A stretch of DNA of 64,000 nucleotides. Origin: Furfurilactobacillus milii. Lineage in GTDB: Bacteria > Bacillota > Bacilli > Lactobacillales > Lactobacillaceae. Below, in pieces: positions 29,301-36,169 of the stretch (positions are counted from its first letter, which is position 1; each line of letters opens with the position of its first letter). The translations under genes were made by a program, and so were the position numbers. The DNA lies in contig NZ_WEZQ01000001.1 in NCBI RefSeq assembly GCF_009864005.1, positions 124,001-188,000 on the forward strand, written 5' to 3'. The notes under the pieces were generated by a model that saw only the letters and a program-made list of their open reading frames with translations, had not been told where the DNA came from and did no database searches.

Positions 29301-31117
29301 CCAGTTGTAATATTTTGCAGCGTAGACGCGTCTTTAGTTTCAGTACCAGCCGTAGTTATTGGGCTGCCTGATATAGTTCCTACTTGATATAAAAGCGTAT
29401 CATTGCCGTAATCATCCGTATCCAAAGGATTGTTTTGCGGATTGAGTGTACTTAAAACAATTTTGCGTTCACTGTCCTGACCAGAAATCCAAAATAACGT
29501 CATCGCACGCCCGGCCTGATAAGCATCCTTAAGTTTAGAATCTGTTTCAGTATCAGTACTAAAACTATTAACTGCATTTAAAAGAGTCGCAAAATGCGGT
29601 AATACATTCCCGCTCGAATCAGTGCCTGCATCATTATAGCCCTGGGTCCCATAATATAAACTGTTGTCAGTATTATCAGTACTAGTTACTAGCCATAAAT
29701 AGTCAGCTTCCGTTGTCAATGAGCCCTTGATGAACTCGCGAATTGTATCAGTATATCCATTTTGAATATCTGTGTTTGTTAGCTTATCATCACCCAATGC
29801 GGCAAAAGCATTACTGGATTTAATTTGTGTCCAGTTGATGCTAGACATAATATTATTGATCCAATTTTTGATAGTGTTCTGGGCCGAAGTAGTGGCTACG
29901 TTCAAATTTTCTTCAGTAGCACCCTTTGAAATAATCTTCTGAGCAGCGGTAAAGTCTGGTTTTTGAATATTAGTACCAATCCAATCAGATAAGGCTCCTC
30001 CAGCCGAATGACCACCTGTCCAGAACCCCTGTCCTAAGTCTGAAATAGCCGCATCAACGCCAGTAGTGTAATCTGTGTTAGTTGCCGCATCTATAATATT
30101 AATTACTGCTTTTTTTACATGTGCTTCAGATAATACTTTTTTTGCCTGTCGAATATCTTCGATGGAAGCTCCGCTTGGAAGACTTACAATCAACGTATCA
30201 TTATTTGAATCTTCAATTTTTGTACCCTTAACAAACTTATTTGGATCAATCAAACTCAGTGTTTGCATGTTTTTGTTAGCAGACGAAGCTATCGCCACTA
30301 AGCTCATTGGGACTGATGACGATGCAGAATTTACCGTCACAGAAGACGTCGTAGCAATCTCCATCGTTTGAGAAGTTTCACTTTTGCGATTAACAACGGG
30401 GGTTGTTGTATCAGTCCATGCAGTATTTGTAGCAATGCTTTTAGCTAATGGAGCAGTACTAGTAGGTTGAACTGTTTGTAGCGAGGAAACAGTTGCCGCC
30501 GTGCTTTGAGTATTGTCCGCGGAAGCAGAGCTAGAATTAGACTTTGCCTGTCCTTTATTAGTTGAGTCATTCGAACTAACAGATGTAGCGGATTGTGAGC
30601 CTTCTGCCGCTTTATTTTCAGTACTGCTGTTAGAAGTATTACTTGATGCTAAAGAAGCCGCCTGAACTTTCTTGGCGACTGAGGTACTTGTTTCATTTGT
30701 TTGGCTTGCCTGAGAGTTAGCCTGACTAGCCGAACTAACACTTTTTGATTGTTCTGATGATGCCTTAGTTGAACTTGTGTCCTGTGAGCCGGTAGTCGCG
30801 GCATCACTTGAACTATAATTACTTGATATTACTGATTTTTCGTTACTTGTTTTGTTTAAATCTGCTGACGAGCTGATACTACTTGCTTTTGTTGATGACT
30901 GAATCACGGCGCTATTTTGCTGTGCGCTTGAACTGCCATTAGGCGATTCAGTATCTGTGTTAGCTTCTTCATCAGCTTTAACAGGCTTGATGGTTGACGT
31001 GGCTACAGCCGCGCCTAAACTTAGGATCACGATGTTCGCGAACAACCAAGTCTTGCCAGCCTTATACATCTTGTAATGATTTTTCTCAGCTACGTGTCTA
31101 AACTTGCTTTTTAGCAT
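20378..31117 (-). CDS. Giant LPQTG-anchored adhesin with MBG and MucBP domains (3579 residues)
   Basis: Order of parts: KxYKxGKxW signal peptide (YKMYKAGKTWLFAN, cleaved near VKADE); Ser-rich stretch to about 285; a helical globular domain at about 290-1060 (landmarks SPLDLAIYSVLTGTSY and YYKQNSYVYYKVFSTLYKGY); a long beta-rich region of diverse repeats (about 1060-2490); MBG/YDG domains (about 2490-3140, motifs KFYGMTDP, KTYDGNAYTG, KVYDGTA); MucBP repeats (about 3140-3420); a Pro/Asp-rich linker; and LPQTGEQ at 3531 with a membrane span. The cytoplasmic tail after the span is unusually long (about 19 residues, ending REDETGRKF). GGGAGG precedes the ATG. It is inferred to bind mucus or host glycans. 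Its N-terminal domain is duplicated in the neighbouring gene. Confidence 0.92.
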   Translation of the reverse strand: MLKSKFRHVAEKNHYKMYKAGKTWLFANIVILSLGAAVATSTIKPVKADEEANTDTESPNGSSSAQQNSAVIQSSTKASSISSSADLNKTSNEKSVISSNYSSSDAATTGSQDTSSTKASSEQSKSVSSASQANSQASQTNETSTSVAKKVQAASLASSNTSNSSTENKAAEGSQSATSVSSNDSTNKGQAKSNSSSASADNTQSTAATVSSLQTVQPTSTAPLAKSIATNTAWTDTTTPVVNRKSETSQTMEIATTSSVTVNSASSSVPMSLVAIASSANKNMQTLSLIDPNKFVKGTKIEDSNNDTLIVSLPSGASIEDIRQAKKVLSEAHVKKAVINIIDAATNTDYTTGVDAAISDLGQGFWTGGHSAGGALSDWIGTNIQKPDFTAAQKIISKGATEENLNVATTSAQNTIKNWINNIMSSINWTQIKSSNAFAALGDDKLTNTDIQNGYTDTIREFIKGSLTTEADYLWLVTSTDNTDNSLYYGTQGYNDAGTDSSGNVLPHFATLLNAVNSFSTDTETDSKLKDAYQAGRAMTLFWISGQDSERKIVLSTLNPQNNPLDTDDYGNDTLLYQVGTISGSPITTAGTETKDASTLQNITTGPTIQMQQGIPAQYFITFDKIHENFLANSSNFAVNALTGAASVDNLTQLEKDLTNATFHAYYDEWETIVNDAFAKATSDALAGNSLALNASDAVGSNITYPVYSYNGHQYSLNTHQQALYQNAYRFAKAYLTGHEPKSDNDATTHLGSFGSGNTPLNVITDANSVESPLDLAIYSVLTGTSYTFNTARNGINTENGVNKSASVGTNFQSQGYSDTNADWIATAAQNDMYQIAWNVANQAKLDFLADVQLAVNKGDSAKLADLADMLPSADKPGILTAQQWAYYKQNSYVYYKVFSTLYKGYLVVKDAEDHLVSVIDSVVKDADNYVQQDGDSHYGDPVAQDIEKARAIETAIGQYIASDGKNPQPELTAHIDATQNTILNGDTTYTTPYSEDLNGNASMATVVTPTAQTTIAGTELQGENTAATRTIQNAVDYGYVHEEAMAIPAYEAGYAKVQMTLNVTPADKQSALSGPNDGDTYTFENTSNVTDNLTPVLTTTNPDGSTVWTVNYTNADGSSTIITINRTAPVLNLKPDPATGKLTALQETEQKIGQVTTIETVVNNITAADGSTTSKDSTPQTTNTTSVSYPSIGLHAGVTTDGKENTTVKATVNDDGTVSYNFNRVALNTVTTGTQPAIIDTLKPNVATTSNTDGSTSYSVSYNNADGTTSLVTLNRAKPVDSEKIGDITTMEVVTSGGSLTTPVDTGLIKAPIGTALVTAYPTDPTDKTKLTTISFTPNPDGTIGYRFTNANVASLAAKAKTANVVDVDGTNKGNLYQDGWDYRKSFIAYNTIIQQVADPDFKNPDVTDKNGQATNKLTTDQTYAGFFESKNSKGEVIKNQSVQLIPSSDVNNHYGSYTQKTVTNLDGSYTVVTLYVNGDIGYTVYDTKGNLSPANKQNITTTNPTGELILKANDKLITVTNDDAPATPIVDGTPDSAIVTKPSSVTITRTANDAITISETGVQSTMANKLNVQNQATTADVSVTVGNNVEPSFTSTTIVTPVSALHPGVVFSADTTVGINKDGITSTYDDDGSTNTNGLQYQGTVIDPTGPDINLVKDANGKSVLFNDASDKDTATNNLRAALRATDMSLDYGQARNTTTTLQYVANNVSNAGTGTTATINIDTSTPTLTIALGKYTDGVNAGQVISTSSFDADGVITPAVRAASKDVAVKAASDNIGTAIFDWTSWYQANKAALNNENWTYDDNTKTLTYTPTNKADIAALLAAATNGPITINWSGAKDATRAAMVDKYGDVMNLVITANVKSENAVTKDVNVSTTDVTNNQYTFTHEALEKLVNSDPSKPSDPNDLVTKFIEKWATSAGSTSRTYTGTMNGMPLPQGVAAVTLKSDGDIVVTYDDDEATSNYKVKTNTNVIKLVLPFTVDAKGDKYVPDETLKKKQTTDATSTTSNTGTDTTKDSTDNPVPPLAGLTLNMNMQGNVTVAYKAAAGGANTTVKQNDQSTNVSYAATGTDIKTAYTLTNAVLGSTYTVTVPATIAADKTANFDGATYKLINGTATNDPTAVKIDNATVEFGTNDKTYLYAKTVGVIQGVTPNKPTVTVNKTAAIADGVTETIDLSKEAADYDWNTVTFTPDANTSTKYDVKTVVNKAAKTVTVTFTPKTRADDLDFMADAYQEGLPLNGWLTDQKTVTGSTTPVLNNALYVETKAEPALENYTKAATIDVSKSGSGYDATAHTYTFDVPTSALSTQELTLLAQGQNLVLTNDSSATDVAKGYSSYSSDNWGSVKSMTISLNTDGTAHVVATLDTSSTPESSLQNGAILIAGTSSDSPADSGIHLALTLTNDLTQNSTGLPAGITKPVYPDLTGKNLKSTDDVTSKPVAGYVVTGATFNGTAVPASELKMNADGTATYTATHGWGDNSGATVADNLVWTYGPAKVAATIGTQSKFYGMTDPTTPYTVTGLSSWLKAPAAGWQSADFTRTYAKTNTANDPTQDPVGDYTVTLSDQGIKDLQAANPDYTITDATGKSTVDKIVAGKLTINPAPIKSTTQDTTRVYSSKSIAADSTNSDGSAYVPTEVFTSSNPKSTVIPKDLQLTDSQDYDYFLADGTTPIAASAAKNVGTYVWKLNAAGKKVLYQRLGNVDGDDKNLNFLLSDDSLESGKYTITADPLDVAVNNGIRDYNGNDIGTDDSSTDKKDFTNITFKNQKSDTTKVPDSISLDPKTDFTYKDAKGDVVPYTSVKDAGTYTWTVNDTGKAKIDAQLGEVKDASGKVTQAANFSIDDTQLTGTYTINKVAVTIAAPTLKKTYDGNAYTGTDDAATVTGKPANGAALTYSLTDISSDKDVGSYPMTITAKDTDNPNYTITVTAGLLEIDPQALTTAKPNTPTNPANPSVPNDNKPKTDTPQAKKSLTIIGATKVYDGTAASDPTTYTVEGPSDYSTFTIPKTFTAADFDTTGINSQNVGSYAVKLSAAGLKKLRAANLNFTVDDDDIQDGLFTITPRPVSVTVKDQTKSVGATDPTLTATTGTVVGKSVSGLVKGDTLNYTLSRARGETPGDYAISVTDGTNPNYTLTDTGGKLSITPVVTLHIEDQDGKPIAGESDTSLTSTDKPDTTVTVTQKSINGYTIEIGQPTSYTITSDSQQTVTLKYRKNASVIANYFLVGTDTPIAKSKTTDSGVGLAYTTTALDLTGYTLVATPQNASGTLGDTNKPVNYYYTVDYTPVIETPSGKTPIGYTPPVKPQTGTGTPGEPVNSKTSLPKIPGYTVTTVPNVPDKPGQVKVVYTPETETVTVHYYVVNSSTPVDGNSTVTLTGDFGDSYQTQAKSFSGYRLVAMPTNADGTYQVGGITVNYYYCVVNTVQPADPHAPTTTGFGTPVSPIDPDGGIVPTDPVNPDVPQVTPTQMPNYPDVLAANPVDPPVVDDPSDLVDPVSTPVEQVESSHGIKLTEQPMTQLRRSHAPRHAATAGSKQRTSRLPQTGEQNSSSLVVAGLSIITSSLALLGIKKYRHKHDLGSREDETGRKF

Positions 31118-31238
31118 AACTGGCCTCCCAAATGAAACTCTGGATTCTCTTTGACTCTGACAAATATTTTCTTTTGGATTACACGTATGTGAAATTTTGA
31201 CTGTTTAACATTTGCTAAACCTATATTTTTTGTCTGAC

Positions 31239-33869
31239 TCATTTCGCCAATCGCATAATTGCAGCTTTTTCTTCTTGTTCGAATTCTTGTTTCATTTCAT
31301 TTTGTAAGACACCTTGGACAGATGTTGAAATATCGGCGCTAAGTTCGATGTTATTAAAGTTGCTTTCCGCCGTTGGCGTAATTACTGTTCCCGTGTTGTC
31401 ATTGGAATAGGCTCCAGTATAAGTTCGGTCAGCATTAAGTTTTAGATTAGTTGAAGTGTTTATCTTGACAGTCAAATCAGTGTATACAGATTGTGCTTTC
31501 TCAAAACTAATAAATGGAACATTGCCTTTATTTTGGTGAGTTATAGCAACATAGTTATCTGCGTCTTTAATAATTTCTTGTTTCAGTGTTCCTAAAGATT
31601 TATTAGTCAAATAAGTTTCAACTAACGTCTCAAATACCTTGTAATAAACATAGGAGTTCTGCTTATAAAAACTATATTGGGAACTAGTTAATATGCCTTG
31701 GTTGTTTTCTGATGGCAAAATGTTGTCGTTCAATATCAGCTCGGAACCCTGTTGATTCATAACTTTTGCATTTATATCGGTGAGAAAATCATTTTTTGCT
31801 TGCTGTGCTACTTCATAAATTTGTTCATACATATTTTTTTCAATCGGATTACTTAACCAATCTGTATTCGAATTCGATATTTTTCCAATCTGAAACGGTT
31901 TTGAGACTATTAAACTACTTCCGTTTATTGAATATTTATATGGCTTACCTGTTAATGTGGAGTAGATTGCAAGATCAAGTGGTGAAACTATTTTAAAACC
32001 GTTCTCAGTATTCTTTGCCTCTTGATTAATTGGTGTATTCCCGATGCCAATCGGGAATCCTTCCTGTGTAGAATAGTTGTAACCTGTTAGGTACATTTTT
32101 GCTAATCCATATGAATACATAAAAAGCCCTGAACGATCGTACCTAATGTTGCCTTGAATGTAATTTTGAGGCATGATTTCTTTTGCGCGTTCCGTTACAT
32201 TATTGTTTCCGCGTTGTGTCAACAAAGCGGCACTATTACCAGCAAGTGCATCCTTTGTAGCAGCATCGACACCTTGTGTCACGATGTTCTGTAAGCTGCT
32301 GTAGTATGCGTCGAACACTGTCCTATAAACCAATTTTTCAAGTGAGTTATAGTTGTCAAAAGAGTTGTTTGTATCTGTCATAGAATAAGGCATTTGTCTG
32401 TTTGGATCAGAGACAGTGGCCGTTTTCCAAAGATAATCATGATTAGGGAAGCTTCGTCCAAAGAAAATTTGGTTTTCGACTAATGATAAATTCATTTCTG
32501 GCGTGCCATACAAACTAGCGATATTTCCAATCAATGAATCGTCAGTATCCACGAAGGATGTAAGCACTCGTGCGTTTAAAAAATCATCTACTTTTTGTAT
32601 TGAGGTAGAATTTGCACATATTGCAGCGATGACAGCCTCAAATCCGGCGTTGAAGCTTGTGGCTAGGTTGGTAGCAATTGGAAATGTGCTTTCCATTGTC
32701 AACATTTGTGATCTCAACGTTGCAAACTTATCTACATAACCATCTATTCCATAGAAATTACTGCTATCAGACTCTGATATAGCATTCAATAGCCACAAGT
32801 AGTATGCATTCGCCGTCAATTGGCCTTCAAAGACACTCTTTAGGGTGTCTACGTAGCCGTTTTTTTCATCATCCGTAGCTAAAACCAGAGGATTATATTC
32901 GTCATATGCGGCTTTAAATGCATCGCTAGAGGACAACTGAGTCCAATTTACGTTCTTCGTTTGGTCTATAACCCAAGTTGCAATTCTTTGTTTAGCCTTT
33001 GCATCAGAATCTTGATTAATTGATCCATCAGCATTTAAAGATAACCCATTAAAACTAGAGCATAACTGACTCGCATCTACATCTCCCATCCATGACTTAA
33101 TATCATAATTACCAGCATAACCACCATAAAAATTCCAGGTAAGAGCTTGAATAGCCTTTTGTTTGCCACTGTTATAAGCGGCATTAACGACCGCTTTAAG
33201 CGGTTCAACGGTGTCAGAACTATTTGTACCGCGCATATTTACAGACTGATTGTTTGATTGAATTGAATTAGATAATGCGTTATTCGCAGAAGAGTCAGCT
33301 TCTGTACCATCTTTGCCTGTCGCAGCGTTGCTGTCGTTGTTTGCCACACTAGTGAAAGCTTTCGATTTCAGGCTCGTCGCTTCATAAGTAGAATTAGCAG
33401 ATGCAGATTTTGCAGCTGAACTAGAAAATGTCGGCTGAGAAGCGTTTTTGACACTTTCATTGCTTTGATTATCTTGCACATTAGTTGCATTTTCATTTGA
33501 AGATTGTTGACTACTTTTAACTGTTGGCACACTATTCTGAATAATCACTGGCGTCGTCGATTGAGGGGTAATAGCAACAGTAGAGGAGGAACTTGTTTGT
33601 ATGGAAGTAGTTACGCTCTGCGCCATACTACTGGACGCAGCAGGCTGAGCACTACTTGAACTACTAGCAGAAGAGTCAGTCTTTGACACAGTCTGTTTTG
33701 TTGTAACAGCTTGTGTTGTTGGCGTTTCATCTGCTTGTGCAATTGTCGGTTTAGATGTGCTGACTGCTAGTCCAAGACTAAATGTAGCAATTCCAGCAAA
33801 TAGCCAAAACTTTCCCGCCTTGTACATCTTGATATGTTCTTGTCGATTAGAATTTTGAATTTTGCTCAT
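31239..33869 (-). CDS. Anchorless paralogue of the giant adhesin's N-terminal part (876 residues)
   Basis: It has the same KxYKxGKxW signal peptide (IKMYKAGKFWLFAG), Ser-rich linker (about 45-215) and helical domain (about 220-876) as the giant adhesin downstream. Shared landmarks are SPLDLAIYSTLTGKPY, FYKQNSYVYYKVFETLVETY, KDADNYV and VITPTAESNF. It ends in EEKAAIMRLAK, near the point where the giant protein goes on into its repeats, so it lacks repeats and any sorting signal and should be released. The two genes lie head to tail, 121 bp apart, and look like a tandem duplication in which this copy lost, or never had, the wall stalk. The domain itself belongs to no family I recognise. Confidence 0.88.
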   Translation of the reverse strand: MSKIQNSNRQEHIKMYKAGKFWLFAGIATFSLGLAVSTSKPTIAQADETPTTQAVTTKQTVSKTDSSASSSSSAQPAASSSMAQSVTTSIQTSSSSTVAITPQSTTPVIIQNSVPTVKSSQQSSNENATNVQDNQSNESVKNASQPTFSSSAAKSASANSTYEATSLKSKAFTSVANNDSNAATGKDGTEADSSANNALSNSIQSNNQSVNMRGTNSSDTVEPLKAVVNAAYNSGKQKAIQALTWNFYGGYAGNYDIKSWMGDVDASQLCSSFNGLSLNADGSINQDSDAKAKQRIATWVIDQTKNVNWTQLSSSDAFKAAYDEYNPLVLATDDEKNGYVDTLKSVFEGQLTANAYYLWLLNAISESDSSNFYGIDGYVDKFATLRSQMLTMESTFPIATNLATSFNAGFEAVIAAICANSTSIQKVDDFLNARVLTSFVDTDDSLIGNIASLYGTPEMNLSLVENQIFFGRSFPNHDYLWKTATVSDPNRQMPYSMTDTNNSFDNYNSLEKLVYRTVFDAYYSSLQNIVTQGVDAATKDALAGNSAALLTQRGNNNVTERAKEIMPQNYIQGNIRYDRSGLFMYSYGLAKMYLTGYNYSTQEGFPIGIGNTPINQEAKNTENGFKIVSPLDLAIYSTLTGKPYKYSINGSSLIVSKPFQIGKISNSNTDWLSNPIEKNMYEQIYEVAQQAKNDFLTDINAKVMNQQGSELILNDNILPSENNQGILTSSQYSFYKQNSYVYYKVFETLVETYLTNKSLGTLKQEIIKDADNYVAITHQNKGNVPFISFEKAQSVYTDLTVKINTSTNLKLNADRTYTGAYSNDNTGTVITPTAESNFNNIELSADISTSVQGVLQNEMKQEFEQEEKAAIMRLAK

Positions 33870-34305
33870 TGTTGGTGCCCCCGTATGTAAAGACTTTTTA
33901 TTGTTTAAAAATTAACAAGGAGATACTGATTCGTACTTGAAGCTAATTGCGTCTCAGGTCAACAAAATGGTGACTTTGATGAAATTCAACCCATATTTAT
34001 TTTTTCAATGACACAGTGAACTAATCGAACATGCAGGTTCCAAATTGACGTTGAAAGTATTAGCTTTAAAAGTTCATTTAAAAAGCTCATTTTTGAAAAG
34101 TATATAAATCAAACAATAATTACTTTCACAATAGGTCAACTTGTTAACAATTTCAAGGACAAGGACGCATTATATTCACTAATTGCACTCAATTGTTAAT
34201 GCTTACCAGGCTTGTTAGGTTAGCAATATAAGCAATCTATACCGGCCTAGAATAATTAATTTCATATTTTAAATATTCGTAGGTAAAACTAATTTCATTT
34301 TAATT
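33870..34305. other. AT-rich gap upstream of the short adhesin paralogue
   Basis: No gene was recognised. It must hold the promoter of the gene ending at 31239, whose ribosome binding site is weak (GGGGGCACC before ATG). No certain promoter was chosen. Confidence 0.4.
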
Positions 34306-34350
34306 CAAAAAAGCCGGTAACCAAAATCATTCGGTCATCGGCAAATTTTA
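34306..34350 (-). terminator. Terminator of the Orf7/Orf8-like operon
   Basis: AAAAGCCGGTAACC (34308-34321) faces GGTCATCGGC (34333-34342), an imperfect stem flanked by A and T runs, 40 bp after the end of the 75-residue gene. Confidence 0.6.
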
Positions 34351-34390
34351 ATTATTGTGCGATACAGAAATACTTGGATTGAACATATTT

Positions 34391-34618
34391 CTACAAGTCT
34401 GCATTATCACAATGCTTATCAATATTGAATTTACGCACTAGATAAACAAATAGCTCTCTTAGATCTTGATAACAGTCTTCATCAAATTGATTGTTGATAA
34501 ATGCGTGTTTAATCAATAACGCGTCAAACCGCTTTAGAAGAAATGCCAAGGACTCTGTATCTCCATTTTGTGCTTCTTTAATGTATGGCAACAAGTCGAT
34601 ATATTCTCTCTTATTCAT
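34391..34618 (-). CDS. HTH_16-type small protein, Tn916 Orf8-like
   Basis: This 75-residue protein (KEAQNGDTESLAFLLKRFDA, then DEDCYQDLRELFVYLVRKFN) has the pattern of the short conjugative-transposon proteins related to sigma factor regions 1-2, such as Orf8 of Tn916. Its ATG overlaps the stop of the Orf7-like sigma gene (ATGA-type overlap at 34615-34618), so both are made together. In Tn916 the pair raises expression of the transfer genes. The pair here is 30 kb from int, separated by the adhesin cargo, and likely still feeds ICE regulation; that role is inferred. Confidence 0.78.
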   Translation of the reverse strand: MNKREYIDLLPYIKEAQNGDTESLAFLLKRFDALLIKHAFINNQFDEDCYQDLRELFVYLVRKFNIDKHCDNADL

Positions 34619-35019
34619 TTAGTTTCCTCTTGATACATGTTCAAGATTTTCGCCAATGTTTGATGTCGCCTTTTCGCAACTGCTTGCCGAGAGAGTCCTA
34701 ATCCTAAAGCAATTTCAGCATCACTTCGCTTGGTAACGTATTTATCATACATAAGTTGTTTTTCTTCCTTAGTGATAGTACTAATGCACCAGGCTAACCG
34801 ATCATTGGCAATATAATCTTCCATGTGTGCGATATTATTCTCAGTGAGCATTTCTAAATCTTTTATTTTTTCTTTACTCACCAGTTGATTAGCAATTCTT
34901 TCATTAAGTTCAACCTGAATAACCTGATTACTTCGTTTCCAATGATGGATAGCATGGTTGATGATTGATCTTTCAATATACTTCACAAATCTTTTATTAA
35001 CCTCGCGTTCCTTAGACAT
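34615..35019 (-). CDS. Sigma-70 region 4-like regulator, Tn916 Orf7-like
   Basis: This 134-residue protein resembles Orf7 of Tn916-type elements. The C-terminal part carries a sigma region 4 helix-turn-helix (TKRSDAEIALGLGLSRQAVA, about residues 96-115, followed by KRRHQTLAKIL). Region 2-like helices at the start include INHAIHHWKRSNQ. The start codon follows AGGAGAAC. With the 75-residue partner it would form a split sigma factor-like activator. It is the only sigma-type regulator seen in the element and so a candidate master switch for transfer. Confidence 0.8.
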   Translation of the reverse strand: MSKEREVNKRFVKYIERSIINHAIHHWKRSNQVIQVELNERIANQLVSKEKIKDLEMLTENNIAHMEDYIANDRLAWCISTITKEEKQLMYDKYVTKRSDAEIALGLGLSRQAVAKRRHQTLAKILNMYQEETK

Positions 35020-35055
35020 AGTGTTCTCCTTTTACATACGCAATTTGTTGGCATA

Positions 35056-35607
35056 TCACGCTGCAATCCGTAACAATAATTGAAAGATATTTGCCATTTG
35101 CGCTGGGGTCTCTTCGAAGTTTTGGGATTCCCAACTAAAAGTCAGTGCCGATAAGCCATTGGCAAGATAATCAACTTCGTAATTAGTTGGAACATCCAAG
35201 GACAGGACAATGTTGTGGTGCATGAGATAGGGTAGATATTCGATCATACATTGTGTCAAAATGTGTTCACGTTGATTGATTCTCAAAAGGTGAATTAACT
35301 CAGAGTGATGCATCATGAAATTGAAATAATACTTGTACAGTTCATTTGGAGTCTTTCTGGAAAGTGACTCTACTCGCTCAAACAGCAACTCAAAGTGGCT
35401 ATCAAAATAAAGTTCGATAACTTGTTCTTTGGATTCAAAGTTTCTGTGGAAAGTACTTCGAGAAACCCCAGCTACACGACATAACTCTTTAATACGGATA
35501 TCATCTATTTTCTTTTGGCGCATCAACGTGAGTAAAGCTGACAAAATAGAATTGCGTGCAACCTTGTTTTCATTATCCATCGGAAACATGTATAAAAGTG
35601 GAAACAT
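35056..35607 (-). CDS. TetR/AcrR family transcriptional regulator
   Basis: The protein has an N-terminal TetR helix-turn-helix (SILSALLTLMRQKKIDDIRI, then KELCRVAGVSRSTFHRNF) and an all-helical C-terminal ligand domain of about 110 residues. I place the start at ATG 35605-35607 (MFPLLYMFP, 183 residues), because AGGAG lies eight bases upstream; the longer frame from 35673 has no such signal. It lies 36 bp upstream of the Orf7-like gene in the same direction, so the three genes could be one operon. Its target and ligand are unknown; no transporter or enzyme gene is adjacent. Confidence 0.85.
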   Translation of the reverse strand: MFPLLYMFPMDNENKVARNSILSALLTLMRQKKIDDIRIKELCRVAGVSRSTFHRNFESKEQVIELYFDSHFELLFERVESLSRKTPNELYKYYFNFMMHHSELIHLLRINQREHILTQCMIEYLPYLMHHNIVLSLDVPTNYEVDYLANGLSALTFSWESQNFEETPAQMANIFQLLLRIAA

Positions 35608-35747
35608 GCGATCATCTCCTAAAAGTGTTGCATCATCGAATAATTTTGGGCAATCAAGTGCAAATTTCATCACGTCTGATGCGGTTTACACACAAATATC
35701 TGACTTTATTAATGCAATAATTAAGATTATAATAAGTGGCATATTCT

Positions 35748-35784
35748 AAAAAAATAGCCGCACATCACTGTATTGATGTGCAGG
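35748..35784 (-). terminator. Second hairpin downstream of the secreted peptide gene
   Basis: GCACATCA and TGATGTGC (35760-35767, 35774-35781) form a stem followed on the minus strand by GCC and a T-rich run. It lies 60 bp beyond a stronger terminator, so it may be a back-up. Confidence 0.55.
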
Positions 35785-35807
35785 CCAAAATTTCTAAAAT
35801 ATTTCAA

Positions 35808-35851
35808 ATAAAAAATCACAAAAGTTAGCTCGACGGCCATCTTTTGTGATT
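35808..35851 (-). terminator. Terminator of the secreted peptide gene
   Basis: AATCACAAAAG (35814-35824) and CTTTTGTGATT (35841-35851) form a perfect 11-bp stem, followed on the minus strand by a T run. It starts 21 bp after the peptide stop codon. Confidence 0.8.
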
Positions 35852-35871
35852 CAACGAAAATTGATTTACTT

Positions 35872-36051
35872 TTAATGCATTGGCATGCTAACGAACTCTA
35901 AATTAATTGGTCTGTTAGCATGTGAAACTTGGGCCGTAGTCTGGTTAGAATTTTCATTTTTTGTAACCTCTGCATTAGCACTCACAGTGCCAGCTAAGCC
36001 AACGCCTAATGCGACAGTCATTACTACCATAAGTTTGTTGAATTTTTTCAT
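35872..36051 (-). CDS. Secreted small peptide, candidate pheromone precursor (59 residues)
   Basis: The start is the ATG at 36049-36051, behind a GGGGTGGAG ribosome binding site. Residues 1-27 form a classic Sec signal peptide (MKKFNKL, hydrophobic core, cleavage near SANA/EV). The mature part is about 32 residues, polar (TKNENSNQTTAQVSHANRP), and ends INLEFVSMPMH. Size, signal peptide and position divergent from an XRE-TPR regulator match PapR- or SHP-type precursors of RRNPP quorum sensing, where a short C-terminal peptide is released and re-imported. It has its own consensus promoter and terminator, so it is a single-gene unit. The pheromone role is an inference; a small secreted bacteriocin-like or stress peptide is the alternative. 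Confidence 0.72.
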   Translation of the reverse strand: MKKFNKLMVVMTVALGVGLAGTVSANAEVTKNENSNQTTAQVSHANRPINLEFVSMPMH

Positions 36052-36101
36052 TGTCTCCACCCCTGTAATGTTTTTATTAGTAAATCCTTAAATCCGCGTC
36101 A

Positions 36102-36131
36102 ATTATAGCACGTTATGATAATTTTTGTCAT
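36102..36131 (-). promoter_or_regulatory. Consensus promoter of the secreted peptide gene
   Basis: On the minus strand ATGACA (36126-36131) and a perfect TATAAT (36102-36107) are 18 bp apart, about 50 bp upstream of the peptide start. Confidence 0.75.
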
Positions 36132-36132
36132 A
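36114..36132. promoter_or_regulatory. Palindrome over the peptide promoter, candidate RRNPP operator
   Basis: TATGATAATTTTTGTCATA has arms TATGA/TCATA separated by nine bases and covers the -35 box of the peptide promoter, 38 bp upstream of the first regulator's start. A dimeric XRE regulator bound here could control both divergent genes. Confidence 0.5.
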
Positions 36133-36169
36133 TTATCAATATTTATATTATTTTCTAGGAAGTGATTTT

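Noticed and set aside
9467-33869. The adhesin cluster as host chromosome flanking a smaller ICE
   Set aside because: The split MBG domain lies outside both int and the right-end adhesin, and the terminal repeats match only at 2303 and 62163, so the cluster is inside the element.
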